A program made the translations under genes and the position numbers. From Lachnospiraceae bacterium (lineage in GTDB: Bacteria > Bacillota > Clostridia > Lachnospirales > Lachnospiraceae): a stretch of 18,458 nucleotides of DNA. Position 1 is the stretch's first letter, and each line of letters begins with the position of its first letter. Below the pieces are notes generated by a model, which did no database searches, was not told where the DNA came from, and saw nothing but the letters and a program-made list of their open reading frames with translations. Of this stretch, positions 7,885 to 15,187 are shown one piece after another. Location of the stretch: contig CAAGKF010000311.1 in NCBI GenBank assembly GCA_900770345.1, positions 1-18,458 on the forward strand. Reading direction: 5' to 3'.

Positions 7885-8604
7885 TTACCGCACACTTACG
7901 CTTCTCAGAGCAAAGCGATCCGCCCGATGACGGGACTTCGAATACTCAAAAATCCTTCCGTCATCCAGATACGCCACCTGCTCCACCTCCAGAACAGGCA
8001 GCTGCGCATCCCCGATTCCAAGCCATTTTCGTTCCTTCTCCGTAGGCATATCCGCCCTGGCGATCCTGTGAGCACTTTTGATCTTCAGCTTCAGGGTCCC
8101 TTCTATATACGAATAAATGGAGCTGTGCACTACCTCTTCTGTAATTCCGGTAATAAAATCCGTGGGCATGTAGGTATACTCCACCACGTAGGGTTCTCCG
8201 TCCACCAGACGTGTCCGGCAGATATAACACACGAATGCCGTATCCGGCACCTGCAGCTTCTCCGCTACTTCCTTCGGAGCCTTTAAAAGCGTAAACTCAT
8301 GGACATCGGAGGACACCTTCCTTCCCTCCTGATCCTTGCTGAAGCCGCTGAACTGCTGGGATCTGGTAAAGCCCTCCTGTTCCTCCGTCCCCCCTGTGAT
8401 GGCCTTTACAAAGGTTCCCGCTCCCCGCCTTTTGGTGATCAGCCCCCGATAGACCAGAAGCTCCATGGCCTCGCGGATGGTAATCCGGCTGGCATCATAC
8501 ATCCTGCACAGCTCCATCTCCTGAGGCAGCTTTTCATCCGGCTGATAAACGCCGCTCTGTATTTTGTTCTGGATATCTTCCGCTATAATTTCATATTTAA
8601 ACAT
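7885..8604 (-). CDS. GntR/HutC-family transcriptional regulator with UTRA domain (GmuR-like)
   Basis: A 239-residue regulator. Residues 1-68 form a winged helix-turn-helix (ELCRMYDASRITIREAMELL, then RRGAGTFV), and about 85-233 form a UTRA effector domain with VVEYTYMPTDF and FEYSKSRHRADRF. UTRA domains usually bind phosphorylated sugars, and the gene sits just upstream of the PTS operon, so control of that operon by a sugar phosphate is likely. The ATG at 8604 was chosen over an in-frame ATG 36 bases upstream because GGAGG lies ten bases before it, whereas 8640 has no ribosome site. It has its own promoter (8657-8685) and terminator (7796-7833). Confidence 0.9.
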   Translation of the reverse strand: MFKYEIIAEDIQNKIQSGVYQPDEKLPQEMELCRMYDASRITIREAMELLVYRGLITKRRGAGTFVKAITGGTEEQEGFTRSQQFSGFSKDQEGRKVSSDVHEFTLLKAPKEVAEKLQVPDTAFVCYICRTRLVDGEPYVVEYTYMPTDFITGITEEVVHSSIYSYIEGTLKLKIKSAHRIARADMPTEKERKWLGIGDAQLPVLEVEQVAYLDDGRIFEYSKSRHRADRFALRSVSVR

Positions 8605-8628
8605 TGCTTGTATACCTCCGGCAAAGTC

Positions 8629-8641
8629 TTTATTTGTCATA
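8629..8641. promoter_or_regulatory. Candidate operator copy at gntR
   Basis: This 13-mer matches the 7670-7682 sequence at the PTS-operon promoter in 10 of 13 positions, sharing the core ATTTGTNATA. It lies between the gntR -10 box and ribosome site. Autoregulation would follow, but two matches in AT-rich DNA are weak evidence. Confidence 0.3.
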
Positions 8642-8656
8642 TCATTTACAGGCTTT

Positions 8657-8685
8657 ATTATATCTTATAGAAAATCAATTTTCAA
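8657..8685 (-). promoter_or_regulatory. Sigma-A-type promoter of gntR
   Basis: TTGAAA (8685-8680) and TATAAT (8662-8657) on the minus strand are separated by the ideal 17 bases, 53 bases before the chosen GntR start. Confidence 0.75.
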
Positions 8686-8805
8686 GTTGGATGACAGCTG
8701 CTTTTCTGATTCTGTTCTTTCGATTCGTTACTGCTCCTCCGGATCCTTTTCCCGTTAGAGCGCGCCCATGGCGCGCAAACGGAACATGCGCCGCCGGACG
8801 CACTC

Positions 8806-8841
8806 AAAAAAAGCGCCCGGCTGATATACAGCTGAGCGCTT
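8806..8841 (-). terminator. Rho-independent terminator after the QueD-like gene
   Basis: A 13-bp stem (8829-8841 with 8811-8823, one mismatch and one wobble) with a 5-base loop is followed on the minus strand by seven T (8812-8806). It closes the PerR/QueD-like unit. The rest of the 8605-8890 gap holds the gntR promoter and one GC-rich palindrome at 8760-8776. Confidence 0.85.
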
Positions 8842-8890
8842 TTGACTGATCGGTTCTTTTATTTTACAGGTATGATCAACGATGCCTGCC

Positions 8891-9457
8891 TTACTGTTTC
8901 TTATATCCGCACTTCGGGCAGACACCCTTTTCATTTAACGCAATGCCGCACAGCGGACAGCGGTCAATTGTTTTTGAAGGCTTGTATTCTTCTGATGCCG
9001 CATTCACACCGCTGGTAAAGGTAATCTTCGCAATATTCAGCTTATCCTTCAGCAGATCATACACGATCTTGATCATGCCTTCAACAGTCATAGTCTCTTT
9101 CGTGACAACCAGACGGCAGTCCGGATATGCGGTGGCAAGCTCTGTCTTGAAAGCCGGTCCCTTCATCTTGTTGGTCGGTGCGCCGTCTTTGATTCCCTGG
9201 GCCTCATAAACAGCAAGGATCGCGGGAAGCAGCGGATCATCCTCTCTCAGGATCAGCGCATGATCAAAGTTCTTCAGAACCTCCCAGGCTGTCTTCTGAA
9301 TCTCATTGCACGGAAAAACCATGTTGACGCCCGGCTCAACAGAATCTTCCACCTCAATGGTCAGAACTCCCGTATGCCCGTGCAGATACTGAGCTTCCCC
9401 CTTAAATCCGTAAAATCTGTGTGCATACTGCAGATCCAATGTTGTAATACTTCTCAT
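8891..9457 (-). CDS. 6-pyruvoyl-tetrahydropterin synthase / QueD-like protein with C-terminal zinc ribbon
   Basis: A 188-residue member of the PTPS/QueD T-fold superfamily, whose enzymes make carboxy- or pyruvoyl-tetrahydropterin for queuosine or biopterin-type pathways. The zinc triad is present: His13 in YAHRF and His26/His28 in LHGHTG. Asp65-His66 (FDHALIL) and KETMTVEG (120-127) fit the active-site regions. Two features are odd. The catalytic Cys normally four residues before HGH is Ala22, and the sequence ends in a zinc ribbon, CPLCG (167-171) with CPKCG (180-184), not part of QueD. Residues ~72-108 also extend the family core. It follows the PerR-like gene by 91 bases with no evident promoter, and AAAGGAGG supports the start. 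The reaction is uncertain; I would not assign queD. Confidence 0.8.
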   Translation of the reverse strand: MRSITTLDLQYAHRFYGFKGEAQYLHGHTGVLTIEVEDSVEPGVNMVFPCNEIQKTAWEVLKNFDHALILREDDPLLPAILAVYEAQGIKDGAPTNKMKGPAFKTELATAYPDCRLVVTKETMTVEGMIKIVYDLLKDKLNIAKITFTSGVNAASEEYKPSKTIDRCPLCGIALNEKGVCPKCGYKKQ

Positions 9458-9548
9458 AACTGTTCCTCCTTTAATATATTATTTACGGGCTGTTTCGTAC
9501 ACCCGCATGGATACATCCTTTATCCGATCCGACAGAGCAGCCTGCGGA

Positions 9549-9929
9549 TCATTTCTGACATTCCGGACAGATACCCTTAAACATGATATCATGACCGGTT
9601 ATTTCAAACCCATGAGCATCCCTGATCTGTTTTTCAAGACCAGCAATATACTCCATCTCCACATCAAATACCCGTCCGCACTTTACACACCTTGCATGAT
9701 AATGTTCATGACACCGATGATCAAAACGGTCCGCTCCGCCCGGGATTTCCATCTTCCGGATCTCACCCATCTCAGCCAAACGGTTCAGATTGCGGTACAC
9801 GGTACCTCTGCTGATATTGGGATGCTCCTGAACAATGGCATTGTAAATCTCATCCGCGGTTGCATGACACTGAAGTTTATTTACCGCCTCATATACCAGA
9901 GTGCGCTGAATCGTATTTCTCTTATCCAT
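9549..9929 (-). CDS. Fur-family regulator, PerR-like
   Basis: A 126-residue metal-dependent regulator. A winged helix occupies about 1-75 (recognition region ISRGTVYRNLNRLAEMGEI, 39-57) and a dimerisation domain follows. The structural zinc site is Cys81/Cys84 (CVKCG) plus Cys121/Cys124 (CPECQK), and HEHYHARC (74-81) supplies candidate regulatory metal ligands. PerR of Firmicutes has this architecture and senses peroxide through Fe/Mn; Fur or Zur cannot be fully excluded without aligning the regulatory ligands. It has its own promoter (9965-9993) and probably shares a transcript with the QueD-like gene. Confidence 0.88.
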   Translation of the reverse strand: MDKRNTIQRTLVYEAVNKLQCHATADEIYNAIVQEHPNISRGTVYRNLNRLAEMGEIRKMEIPGGADRFDHRCHEHYHARCVKCGRVFDVEMEYIAGLEKQIRDAHGFEITGHDIMFKGICPECQK

Positions 9930-9964
9930 AATTCAGTCCTTATTAGTATTTATTCTCAATTAAG

Positions 9965-9993
9965 ATTTTATCACTTGTCTTTTGACCTGTCAA
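9965..9993 (-). promoter_or_regulatory. Sigma-A-type promoter of the perR-like gene
   Basis: TTGACA (9993-9988) and TAAAAT (9970-9965) are spaced by 17 bases on the minus strand. Just downstream, 9949-9963 loosely resembles a PerR box (about 8 of 14 fixed positions), which would suit autoregulation but is too weak to annotate separately. Confidence 0.75.
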
Positions 9994-10019
9994 GCTGACA
10001 ATATAAAAAAACTGCAAAT

Positions 10020-10059
10020 AAAAAAGGAGATTTGAAATTTCGCTTATTTTCAAATCCCC
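10020..10059 (-). terminator. Rho-independent terminator closing the sugar-acid cluster
   Basis: A 12-bp stem (10048-10059 with 10026-10037, one G-U pair) and a 10-base loop are followed on the minus strand by five T. It lies just past the stop of the TIM-barrel isomerase gene. Confidence 0.85.
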
Positions 10060-10071
10060 GCTGTCTGTATT

Positions 10072-10974
10072 TTAATCTTCAACTAATGCCCATGCCCGGT
10101 TAATCACTCTCTTTGTATTAGCCAGAATAATATCTCCATCCTCATCTCCCCAGGGCTTTACTTCCAGAGAAAGTACATATGGATATTTGGCGTCAAAAAA
10201 GCCTTCTTCCTTCAGCACTGTGAAGAAATCCGTCAGCTGTTCCACATCATTGGCACTATTGGGGAAACCAAATCTGGGATGCTGATCTCCATAGGCTTCA
10301 CATTCTTTTTTCACAACAGCATTTCCGATGTGCAGATGTGTGATATAAGGCCTCAGTGTCCGTATTACGAACCTTGATGTTTCATAGGTAGTCGGAAAAT
10401 GGGACAGGTCTGCCAGGAGACCAAAATTATTATGAGTCGTTCTCATATCTGCCGCAAATTTTGCTGCATAAGGAGCCGGCCCGATCAATGCCGCTTTATC
10501 CATATCAAAATCAAACACTTCCAGCTCCACCATCATATTCCTGGTCTTCGCATAATCACACAGTGTTCTTGTTGTTTTTAAAAGCTGGCCGTACGCTTCA
10601 TCCTTTTTCTCAGGTGTCCACTTTCCTGCGAGAAAAGCAATTCCCTGTGCTCCCAGATATTCCGCCTCATCAATTGCCTCCAGCAGAGTTTTTTCTGCCA
10701 TCACACGCTTTTCCTCATCCACATCATTCGGATTCAGTCCCGGTCCCAGAAGCCTGGGCTGCGCGCCGTAACACACCTTCAGATGAGACTGCTCCAGCAT
10801 ACGCTTTACTGCAGCTCGTTCCACGTCATCAGAAATTTTCGTAATTTCAAACGCTCCGAAATACTCGTCGCAGCATATTTTTTTTACAGAATCCAGCAGC
10901 TTATAACTGACCGGAGGATGGGACATCCACTGGATTGTACCTATCTGAAAATATTTTTGAATCGGATCCTTCAT
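10072..10974 (-). CDS. Sugar phosphate isomerase/epimerase-like TIM-barrel protein (AP endonuclease 2 family)
   Basis: A 300-residue xylose-isomerase-like TIM barrel. The expected metal ligands line up at strand ends: Glu152 (ELEVFDF), Asp189 (LADLSHFP), His215 (THLHIGN) and Glu271 (LSLEVKPWG). Such proteins isomerise or epimerise keto-sugars or sugar acids using Mn or Mg; the exact substrate cannot be read from sequence. It is the last gene of the cluster, 20 bases after the PL22-like lyase, so it may act on the unsaturated uronate or its 5-keto form, a step classically done by KduI. A ribosome site GGGAG lies upstream. The family call is firm; the substrate is inference. Confidence 0.85.
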   Translation of the reverse strand: MKDPIQKYFQIGTIQWMSHPPVSYKLLDSVKKICCDEYFGAFEITKISDDVERAAVKRMLEQSHLKVCYGAQPRLLGPGLNPNDVDEEKRVMAEKTLLEAIDEAEYLGAQGIAFLAGKWTPEKKDEAYGQLLKTTRTLCDYAKTRNMMVELEVFDFDMDKAALIGPAPYAAKFAADMRTTHNNFGLLADLSHFPTTYETSRFVIRTLRPYITHLHIGNAVVKKECEAYGDQHPRFGFPNSANDVEQLTDFFTVLKEEGFFDAKYPYVLSLEVKPWGDEDGDIILANTKRVINRAWALVED

Positions 10975-10994
10975 GATATATCACTCCCTGAATA

Positions 10995-12227
10995 TTATAA
11001 TTTTTTAATCGCTTTTCTCAAATCTGCCTCTACCATATAAATATTTAATTTTCCTTCTTTGTCAGAAGAATAAATGATCCGGCTTCCATCCGGCGTAAAC
11101 ACAGGATGAACATGGGCAGACTTTTTTCCGGATGTGTCATGGGCACATAAAAGAGAAACCTCTGCCCTGTGATCCGTACTGTTATATTCAATTAACGATA
11201 AATATCTCTCGCTCTCCTCCATATCGGCTGACAGCATCGCACGGTCGCCCACTCCCAGAGTTTCGTTATAATTAATGCTTACATGACCCGGACGAAGATA
11301 GGGGTAGTAATAACGCTCCTGATTTTCTCCGTTAAAGTCCACAAATATATCCGCGAACATAAAAAACGGCATATCCGGCTTGTACCGATAAGAATATTGT
11401 GCCCCTATTCTGCCGGAAGGAGTAAAGAACTCATGGACCACTCCCTCCAGATTATGCTGCTGGACGATCAGAGGTTTTATCTCATCTGTGCTTACCCTGG
11501 CTGTCCACATTCTCTGTACCAGATGCCAGGGTCCGTCATGACAATACAGAAGCCGGTCACCGTCATCCGGCTTCAGGCTGGTATGTGTAATACGGTAATG
11601 ACCTCCGAATACCACTTCCGCAGAATTAAGCTCCAAATCATAGCGGATCACAAGGCTGCTGGGCTGCTTATAAAACCGCTCCCTTGCGCCCGGCGCCGAC
11701 TCCGCCAGAGGATTGGCAAACCGGCTTGTCAGAAGCGGGACTTCTTCAACCACAGAAAATGCCAGAAAACGACCGTCATCCGTAATAGACAGACTGTGGA
11801 AATTATAAATAAACGGCACTTCAATAAGCTCCCTGGATTCCAAAGTTTCCAGATCTACTTCTTTTACCCATTCATTACTGTAATAATAAGCTTTTCTCCC
11901 ATCCGGTCCCATCATGGCATGAGCACCATGCCCCATTTTGATGGCCTCTCCCTGTGTTACCTGAAGCGCAGAGCCCGTTTCAAGCTCCAGCAAAAACAGC
12001 TCTCCGAATCCAACCTTCCCGATCGCCGGTGCATTCGGATTTTTTACAACGGACGTTCCTGTAAAATCCGAAACAAATAACGTATACTTTCCTTCCTTAT
12101 CGAACTGGCGGGTCGTAAAATATGGCCTGTCATAAATTCCTTTATTATCCGTAATCCTGATAACTTCCACACCGGTCACGGCATCTTTTTCCGACGCCAT
12201 CTGAAACTGATATTTTTTTCCCTTCAT
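10995..12227 (-). CDS. PL22-like oligogalacturonate lyase (beta-propeller)
   Basis: A 410-residue beta-propeller of the oligogalacturonate lyase family, cytoplasmic by lack of a signal peptide. PL22 enzymes cleave short pectin oligomers by beta-elimination to 4-deoxy-5-keto-uronate. Conserved blocks are LLYCHDGPWHLVQRMW (227-241; His230 fits the catalytic base), VVHEFFTPSG (263-272; His265) and SAHVHPVFTPDGS (370-382; His372, His374). From memory of the Yersinia enzyme, the metal is held by three His and one Gln lying three residues before the HxH; here that position is Lys369. The substrate may therefore differ from pectin oligomers. A terminator-like hairpin precedes it, but it has its own ribosome site (AGAGGA) and is close to its neighbours. 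Confidence 0.75.
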   Translation of the reverse strand: MKGKKYQFQMASEKDAVTGVEVIRITDNKGIYDRPYFTTRQFDKEGKYTLFVSDFTGTSVVKNPNAPAIGKVGFGELFLLELETGSALQVTQGEAIKMGHGAHAMMGPDGRKAYYYSNEWVKEVDLETLESRELIEVPFIYNFHSLSITDDGRFLAFSVVEEVPLLTSRFANPLAESAPGARERFYKQPSSLVIRYDLELNSAEVVFGGHYRITHTSLKPDDGDRLLYCHDGPWHLVQRMWTARVSTDEIKPLIVQQHNLEGVVHEFFTPSGRIGAQYSYRYKPDMPFFMFADIFVDFNGENQERYYYPYLRPGHVSINYNETLGVGDRAMLSADMEESERYLSLIEYNSTDHRAEVSLLCAHDTSGKKSAHVHPVFTPDGSRIIYSSDKEGKLNIYMVEADLRKAIKKL

Positions 12228-12243
12228 CCTGTCTTCCTCTCCG

Positions 12244-12282
12244 AAAAGAGACGAAGTAATTCTTCCAAATTTCTTCGCCTCT
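12244..12282 (-). terminator. Weak intra-operon stem-loop between the hydroxyacid dehydrogenase and lyase genes
   Basis: A 10-bp stem (12273-12282 with 12247-12256, one G-U pair) is followed on the minus strand by only four T (12247-12244). It begins nine bases past the dehydrogenase stop. It may reduce read-through to the lyase and isomerase or protect the upstream mRNA end; full termination is doubtful. Confidence 0.45.
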
Positions 12283-12291
12283 GCATTCTGA

Positions 12292-13257
12292 TTATAAATT
12301 TACCACATTGACCGGTTTTCCTGCAATAAACTGGGCAAGATTATCAACTGCCACATCCATCAGTCTTTTCCGGCTCTCTTTCGGAGCCCAGGAGATATGG
12401 GGAGTAATAATGCAGTTGGGCGCCTTCAAAAGAGGATTGTCCTCTTTGATCGGTTCTGTGGACACCACATCCACTGCCGCAGCCTGAACCTTACCGGACC
12501 TCAGCGCTTCTGCCAGATCCTCTTCCACGATCAGAGGACCTCTGGAATTATTAATAATAATAACCCCATCCTTCATTTTTTCAATATTGGTCTTATTAAT
12601 AATCCCCTTTGTATCCGGGAACAGAGGGCAGTGAAGGCTGATCACATCTGCATTCTCAAGAAGCTCATCCAGCTCCGCATGCCTGCAGCTTTCCGACTCC
12701 AGCGCGGGATTTTTACAGGAATCATATACCAGAAGCTTCATTCCCAGCGCCAGGGCAATACGGCCGGTGCACTGCCCGATCCGTCCGTATCCGATAATTC
12801 CCATTGTTTTTCCGGCCAGCTCGATCAGAGGATAATCCCAGAAGCACCAATCCTGATTGCCTGTCCATCTTCCCTCTTTTACTGCCTGACTGTGATGGCC
12901 AATGTGATGGCAAACCTCCAACAAAAGCGCAATCGCAAACTGACCTACTGCATCTGTGCCATAAGTAGGAACATTACATACCACTACGCCTTTTTCCTTT
13001 GCTGCCGCTGTATCTACCACATTATAGCCGGTAGCAAGCACTCCAATAAATTTCACAGCAGGACAGGCTTCCAGCACCTCTCTGGAAATCGGTACCTTAT
13101 TAACATAGACCGCATCCGCATCTTTGATATGCCGGATAACAGACTCCGCATCATAAGAAATTCTGTCATAAACAGTCAGCTCACCAAGTTTTTCCAGACC
13201 GCTCCAGTCCAAATCTCCCGGATTTTCCGTATAACCGTCCAGCACAACAATCTTCAT
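12292..13257 (-). CDS. D-2-hydroxyacid dehydrogenase (hydroxypyruvate/glyoxylate reductase-like)
   Basis: A 321-residue NAD(P)-dependent dehydrogenase that reduces 2-keto acids to D-2-hydroxyacids or the reverse. The Rossmann motif is GYGRIG (156-161). The catalytic set is Arg239 (NNSRGPL), Glu268 (STEP) and His287 (PHISWAP). The N-terminus MKIVVLDGYTENPGDLDW is typical of the glycerate dehydrogenase/hydroxypyruvate reductase branch. The ATG at 13257 was preferred over a GTG at 13266 and ATG at 13263 because the Shine-Dalgarno GGAAGGTGAT overlaps those. It starts 16 bases past the aldolase gene. In this cluster it could act on hydroxypyruvate, glyoxylate or a keto-sugar acid. Confidence 0.9.
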   Translation of the reverse strand: MKIVVLDGYTENPGDLDWSGLEKLGELTVYDRISYDAESVIRHIKDADAVYVNKVPISREVLEACPAVKFIGVLATGYNVVDTAAAKEKGVVVCNVPTYGTDAVGQFAIALLLEVCHHIGHHSQAVKEGRWTGNQDWCFWDYPLIELAGKTMGIIGYGRIGQCTGRIALALGMKLLVYDSCKNPALESESCRHAELDELLENADVISLHCPLFPDTKGIINKTNIEKMKDGVIIINNSRGPLIVEEDLAEALRSGKVQAAAVDVVSTEPIKEDNPLLKAPNCIITPHISWAPKESRKRLMDVAVDNLAQFIAGKPVNVVNL

Positions 13258-13273
13258 AGCCATCACCTTCCTT

Positions 13274-14266
13274 CTATTTCAATTCATCAGCAATTTTTTC
13301 AATCAGCTCTTTTCCCGGAGCCTTCCTGTCAATCTCGGATACCTTCACGATCAGCTGATACAGATCAACCTCTTTCTCTTTTGCAGTATCCTCAAACAGC
13401 TTTGCGAAGCTGGAATGACATCCTGCCAGACCGTAAACCAGATCAAGCGGAATCACCGGCGCCTTATATCCATATTCTGCCATAGCCGGTGCCAGCTCAT
13501 TATCAATAAAATGAAGCAGTGTATATAGATCAATTTCCGGCATCTTTCCCATTTTCTGGAAAACAGCTGCTGCCAGCTCGGTAGCACAATTTCCGGCACT
13601 CCGTGCCATGCCCATCAGACCGCAGTCAAATTCCTGTGCTCCTGCCTCTTCCGCAGCCAGCGCATTTGCCACAGACAGTCCCAGATTGTTGTGTCCGTGG
13701 AAGGCTACAGGAATCTTTACTCTTTTGACCATAGCAGATATATATTCCTTCACCTGATCAGGAGTCATGGTTCCCGCAGAATCCATAATGGTTATTCCAT
13801 CCAGACCACAGGCCTCCAGCATCGCTGCCTCCTCCGCCAGATCCTCTGCCGACAGAATATATCCCTTCATCATGGAATAGCGGCATTTCATTCCATATTT
13901 TTTTACAAGGCGGATGCCGTCACAGGCCATCTTTCCGTCTCCCGCATTAGCTCCTATCCGCAGGAAATGAAGATGATATTTTGCCGCCAGTGAAATATTG
14001 GTTTCAACGGCGTTTTTCACTCCCATAAACATGCCGATCTCAGCCTGAGACAGATACGGCTGAACCAGCTCCAGATACTCTGCATCTGTCAGCGGCGAAA
14101 TGGAATTATTCGCCTCGTACGCCCCGATTCCAAGGCAGTTTCCCATCTCAATTGTTTTAATATTACTCCTGATCAGACCCACGATCATCATTCTGGTCAG
14201 TCTTGCATCAAAACCTTTCCCTATCACATTTGCGCCGTCACGCAATGTACAATCCATTAAATTCAT
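13274..14266 (-). CDS. HMGL-like / DmpG-type aldolase
   Basis: A 330-residue TIM-barrel protein of the HMG-CoA lyase-like family, related to 4-hydroxy-2-oxovalerate aldolases (DmpG, MhpE), which cleave 4-hydroxy-2-keto acids to pyruvate and an aldehyde. The signature DCTLRDG (5-11) gives the catalytic Arg9 and metal-binding Asp10; His190 and His192 (HGHNNLGLSVANAL) complete the metal site. The DmpG catalytic His, three residues after Asp, is Asn13 here, so it is not an ordinary hydroxyoxovalerate aldolase. No acetaldehyde dehydrogenase partner (DmpF) is in the window, and the DmpG C-terminal partner domain appears shortened. The ATG at 14266 is chosen over an upstream start at 14314 inside the preceding gene because AAGGGG lies eight bases before it. 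Confidence 0.82.
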   Translation of the reverse strand: MNLMDCTLRDGANVIGKGFDARLTRMMIVGLIRSNIKTIEMGNCLGIGAYEANNSISPLTDAEYLELVQPYLSQAEIGMFMGVKNAVETNISLAAKYHLHFLRIGANAGDGKMACDGIRLVKKYGMKCRYSMMKGYILSAEDLAEEAAMLEACGLDGITIMDSAGTMTPDQVKEYISAMVKRVKIPVAFHGHNNLGLSVANALAAEEAGAQEFDCGLMGMARSAGNCATELAAAVFQKMGKMPEIDLYTLLHFIDNELAPAMAEYGYKAPVIPLDLVYGLAGCHSSFAKLFEDTAKEKEVDLYQLIVKVSEIDRKAPGKELIEKIADELK

Positions 14267-14286
14267 TTGCTCTACCCCTTTTCCTG

Positions 14287-15171
14287 TTACTTTGCCTGAT
14301 TTTCCGTTAACCACTGATGGATATAAGTATAATTCTTATCTCCCGCTCCCTGATTTGATACTGCCTGATACATCTGAAAAACAAGATTTGCCACCGGCGT
14401 AAAGCCTTTGATCTCCTCCGATGTATCTACAAAAAGACTTACGTCCTTTTTCATCAGATCCAGCCGGAATCCCGGCACATGATTTCCTGTCATCATATAT
14501 TTCGGTACATTTTTTTCAAATATAAAGCTTCCGCCGCTGCTCTGATTCACTACATCGCATAAGATCTTATCATCTACCCCCAGCTTTCTGGAAATACACA
14601 GTACCTCTGCTGCGATCGCAGTATTGGCCGCATTCAGCATCTGATTCAGCATCTTTATATTGGATCCGCTTCCTACAGGTCCTGTATGAATGATCCTTTT
14701 TCCCAATGCCTGGAAAATATCCTGATTTTCTTCAAACTGTTCGTCAGTACAGCCCACCATAATAGTCAGCGTGCCTGCCTCTGCTCCGGCCACGCCTCCG
14801 CTTACAGGTGCATCGATAAACTGAATATTCTTTTCCATCTGCTCAATATTCTGAGCAATGGCAACCTTTGTTGTGCCCTTCGCAGAAGTCATATCAATAC
14901 ATACAAGTCCCTGCTTTGCATTCAGAAGAATGCCTTCCTCTCCGTATAGGCTCAGAATTTCTTTATCTGCGGGAACAATAGTGATGATCACATCACAGAT
15001 CTCCGCCATCTTCTGAAGGCTCCCCACTACGCCTCCGCCGGCAGCGACCACTTTATTCTGACTCTCACTGCTGCTGGAACATACCAGAACTTCAAATCCT
15101 TTTTTGCACAAATTCAATGCCATCGGCAGTCCCATATGCCCAAGACCGATAAATCCGATTTTTCTCCCCAT
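14287..15171 (-). CDS. 3-hydroxyisobutyrate dehydrogenase-family reductase (GarR/tartronate semialdehyde reductase-like)
   Basis: A 294-residue beta-hydroxyacid dehydrogenase. It shows the nucleotide motif GFIGLGHMG (6-14), the substrate-binding motif DAPVSGG (120-126), the catalytic Lys173 in GSNIKMLNQML and a C-terminal DKNYTYIHQWL. The family includes 2-hydroxy-3-oxopropionate (tartronate semialdehyde) reductase GarR and 3-hydroxyisobutyrate dehydrogenase; sugar-acid context favours a tartronate semialdehyde-like or other 3-hydroxy acid substrate. It lies 16 bases after the Ldh2-type gene and 20 bases before the aldolase gene, clearly in one operon. Confidence 0.9.
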   Translation of the reverse strand: MGRKIGFIGLGHMGLPMALNLCKKGFEVLVCSSSSESQNKVVAAGGGVVGSLQKMAEICDVIITIVPADKEILSLYGEEGILLNAKQGLVCIDMTSAKGTTKVAIAQNIEQMEKNIQFIDAPVSGGVAGAEAGTLTIMVGCTDEQFEENQDIFQALGKRIIHTGPVGSGSNIKMLNQMLNAANTAIAAEVLCISRKLGVDDKILCDVVNQSSGGSFIFEKNVPKYMMTGNHVPGFRLDLMKKDVSLFVDTSEEIKGFTPVANLVFQMYQAVSNQGAGDKNYTYIHQWLTENQAK

Positions 15172-15187
15172 GCTGGTCCCCCTTCTT

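Noticed and set aside
8605..8640. Upstream ATG of the GntR gene at 8640
   Set aside because: No Shine-Dalgarno precedes it, whereas GGAGG lies ten bases before the ATG at 8604, where family homology begins.
9458..9548. preQ1 riboswitch before the QueD-like gene
   Set aside because: The 91-base gap shows no recognisable preQ1 aptamer motif and no terminator/antiterminator pair, so the gene gets no support for queuosine control.
9949..9963. PerR box at the perR-like promoter
   Set aside because: Only about 8 of 14 consensus positions match; left as a remark rather than a feature.
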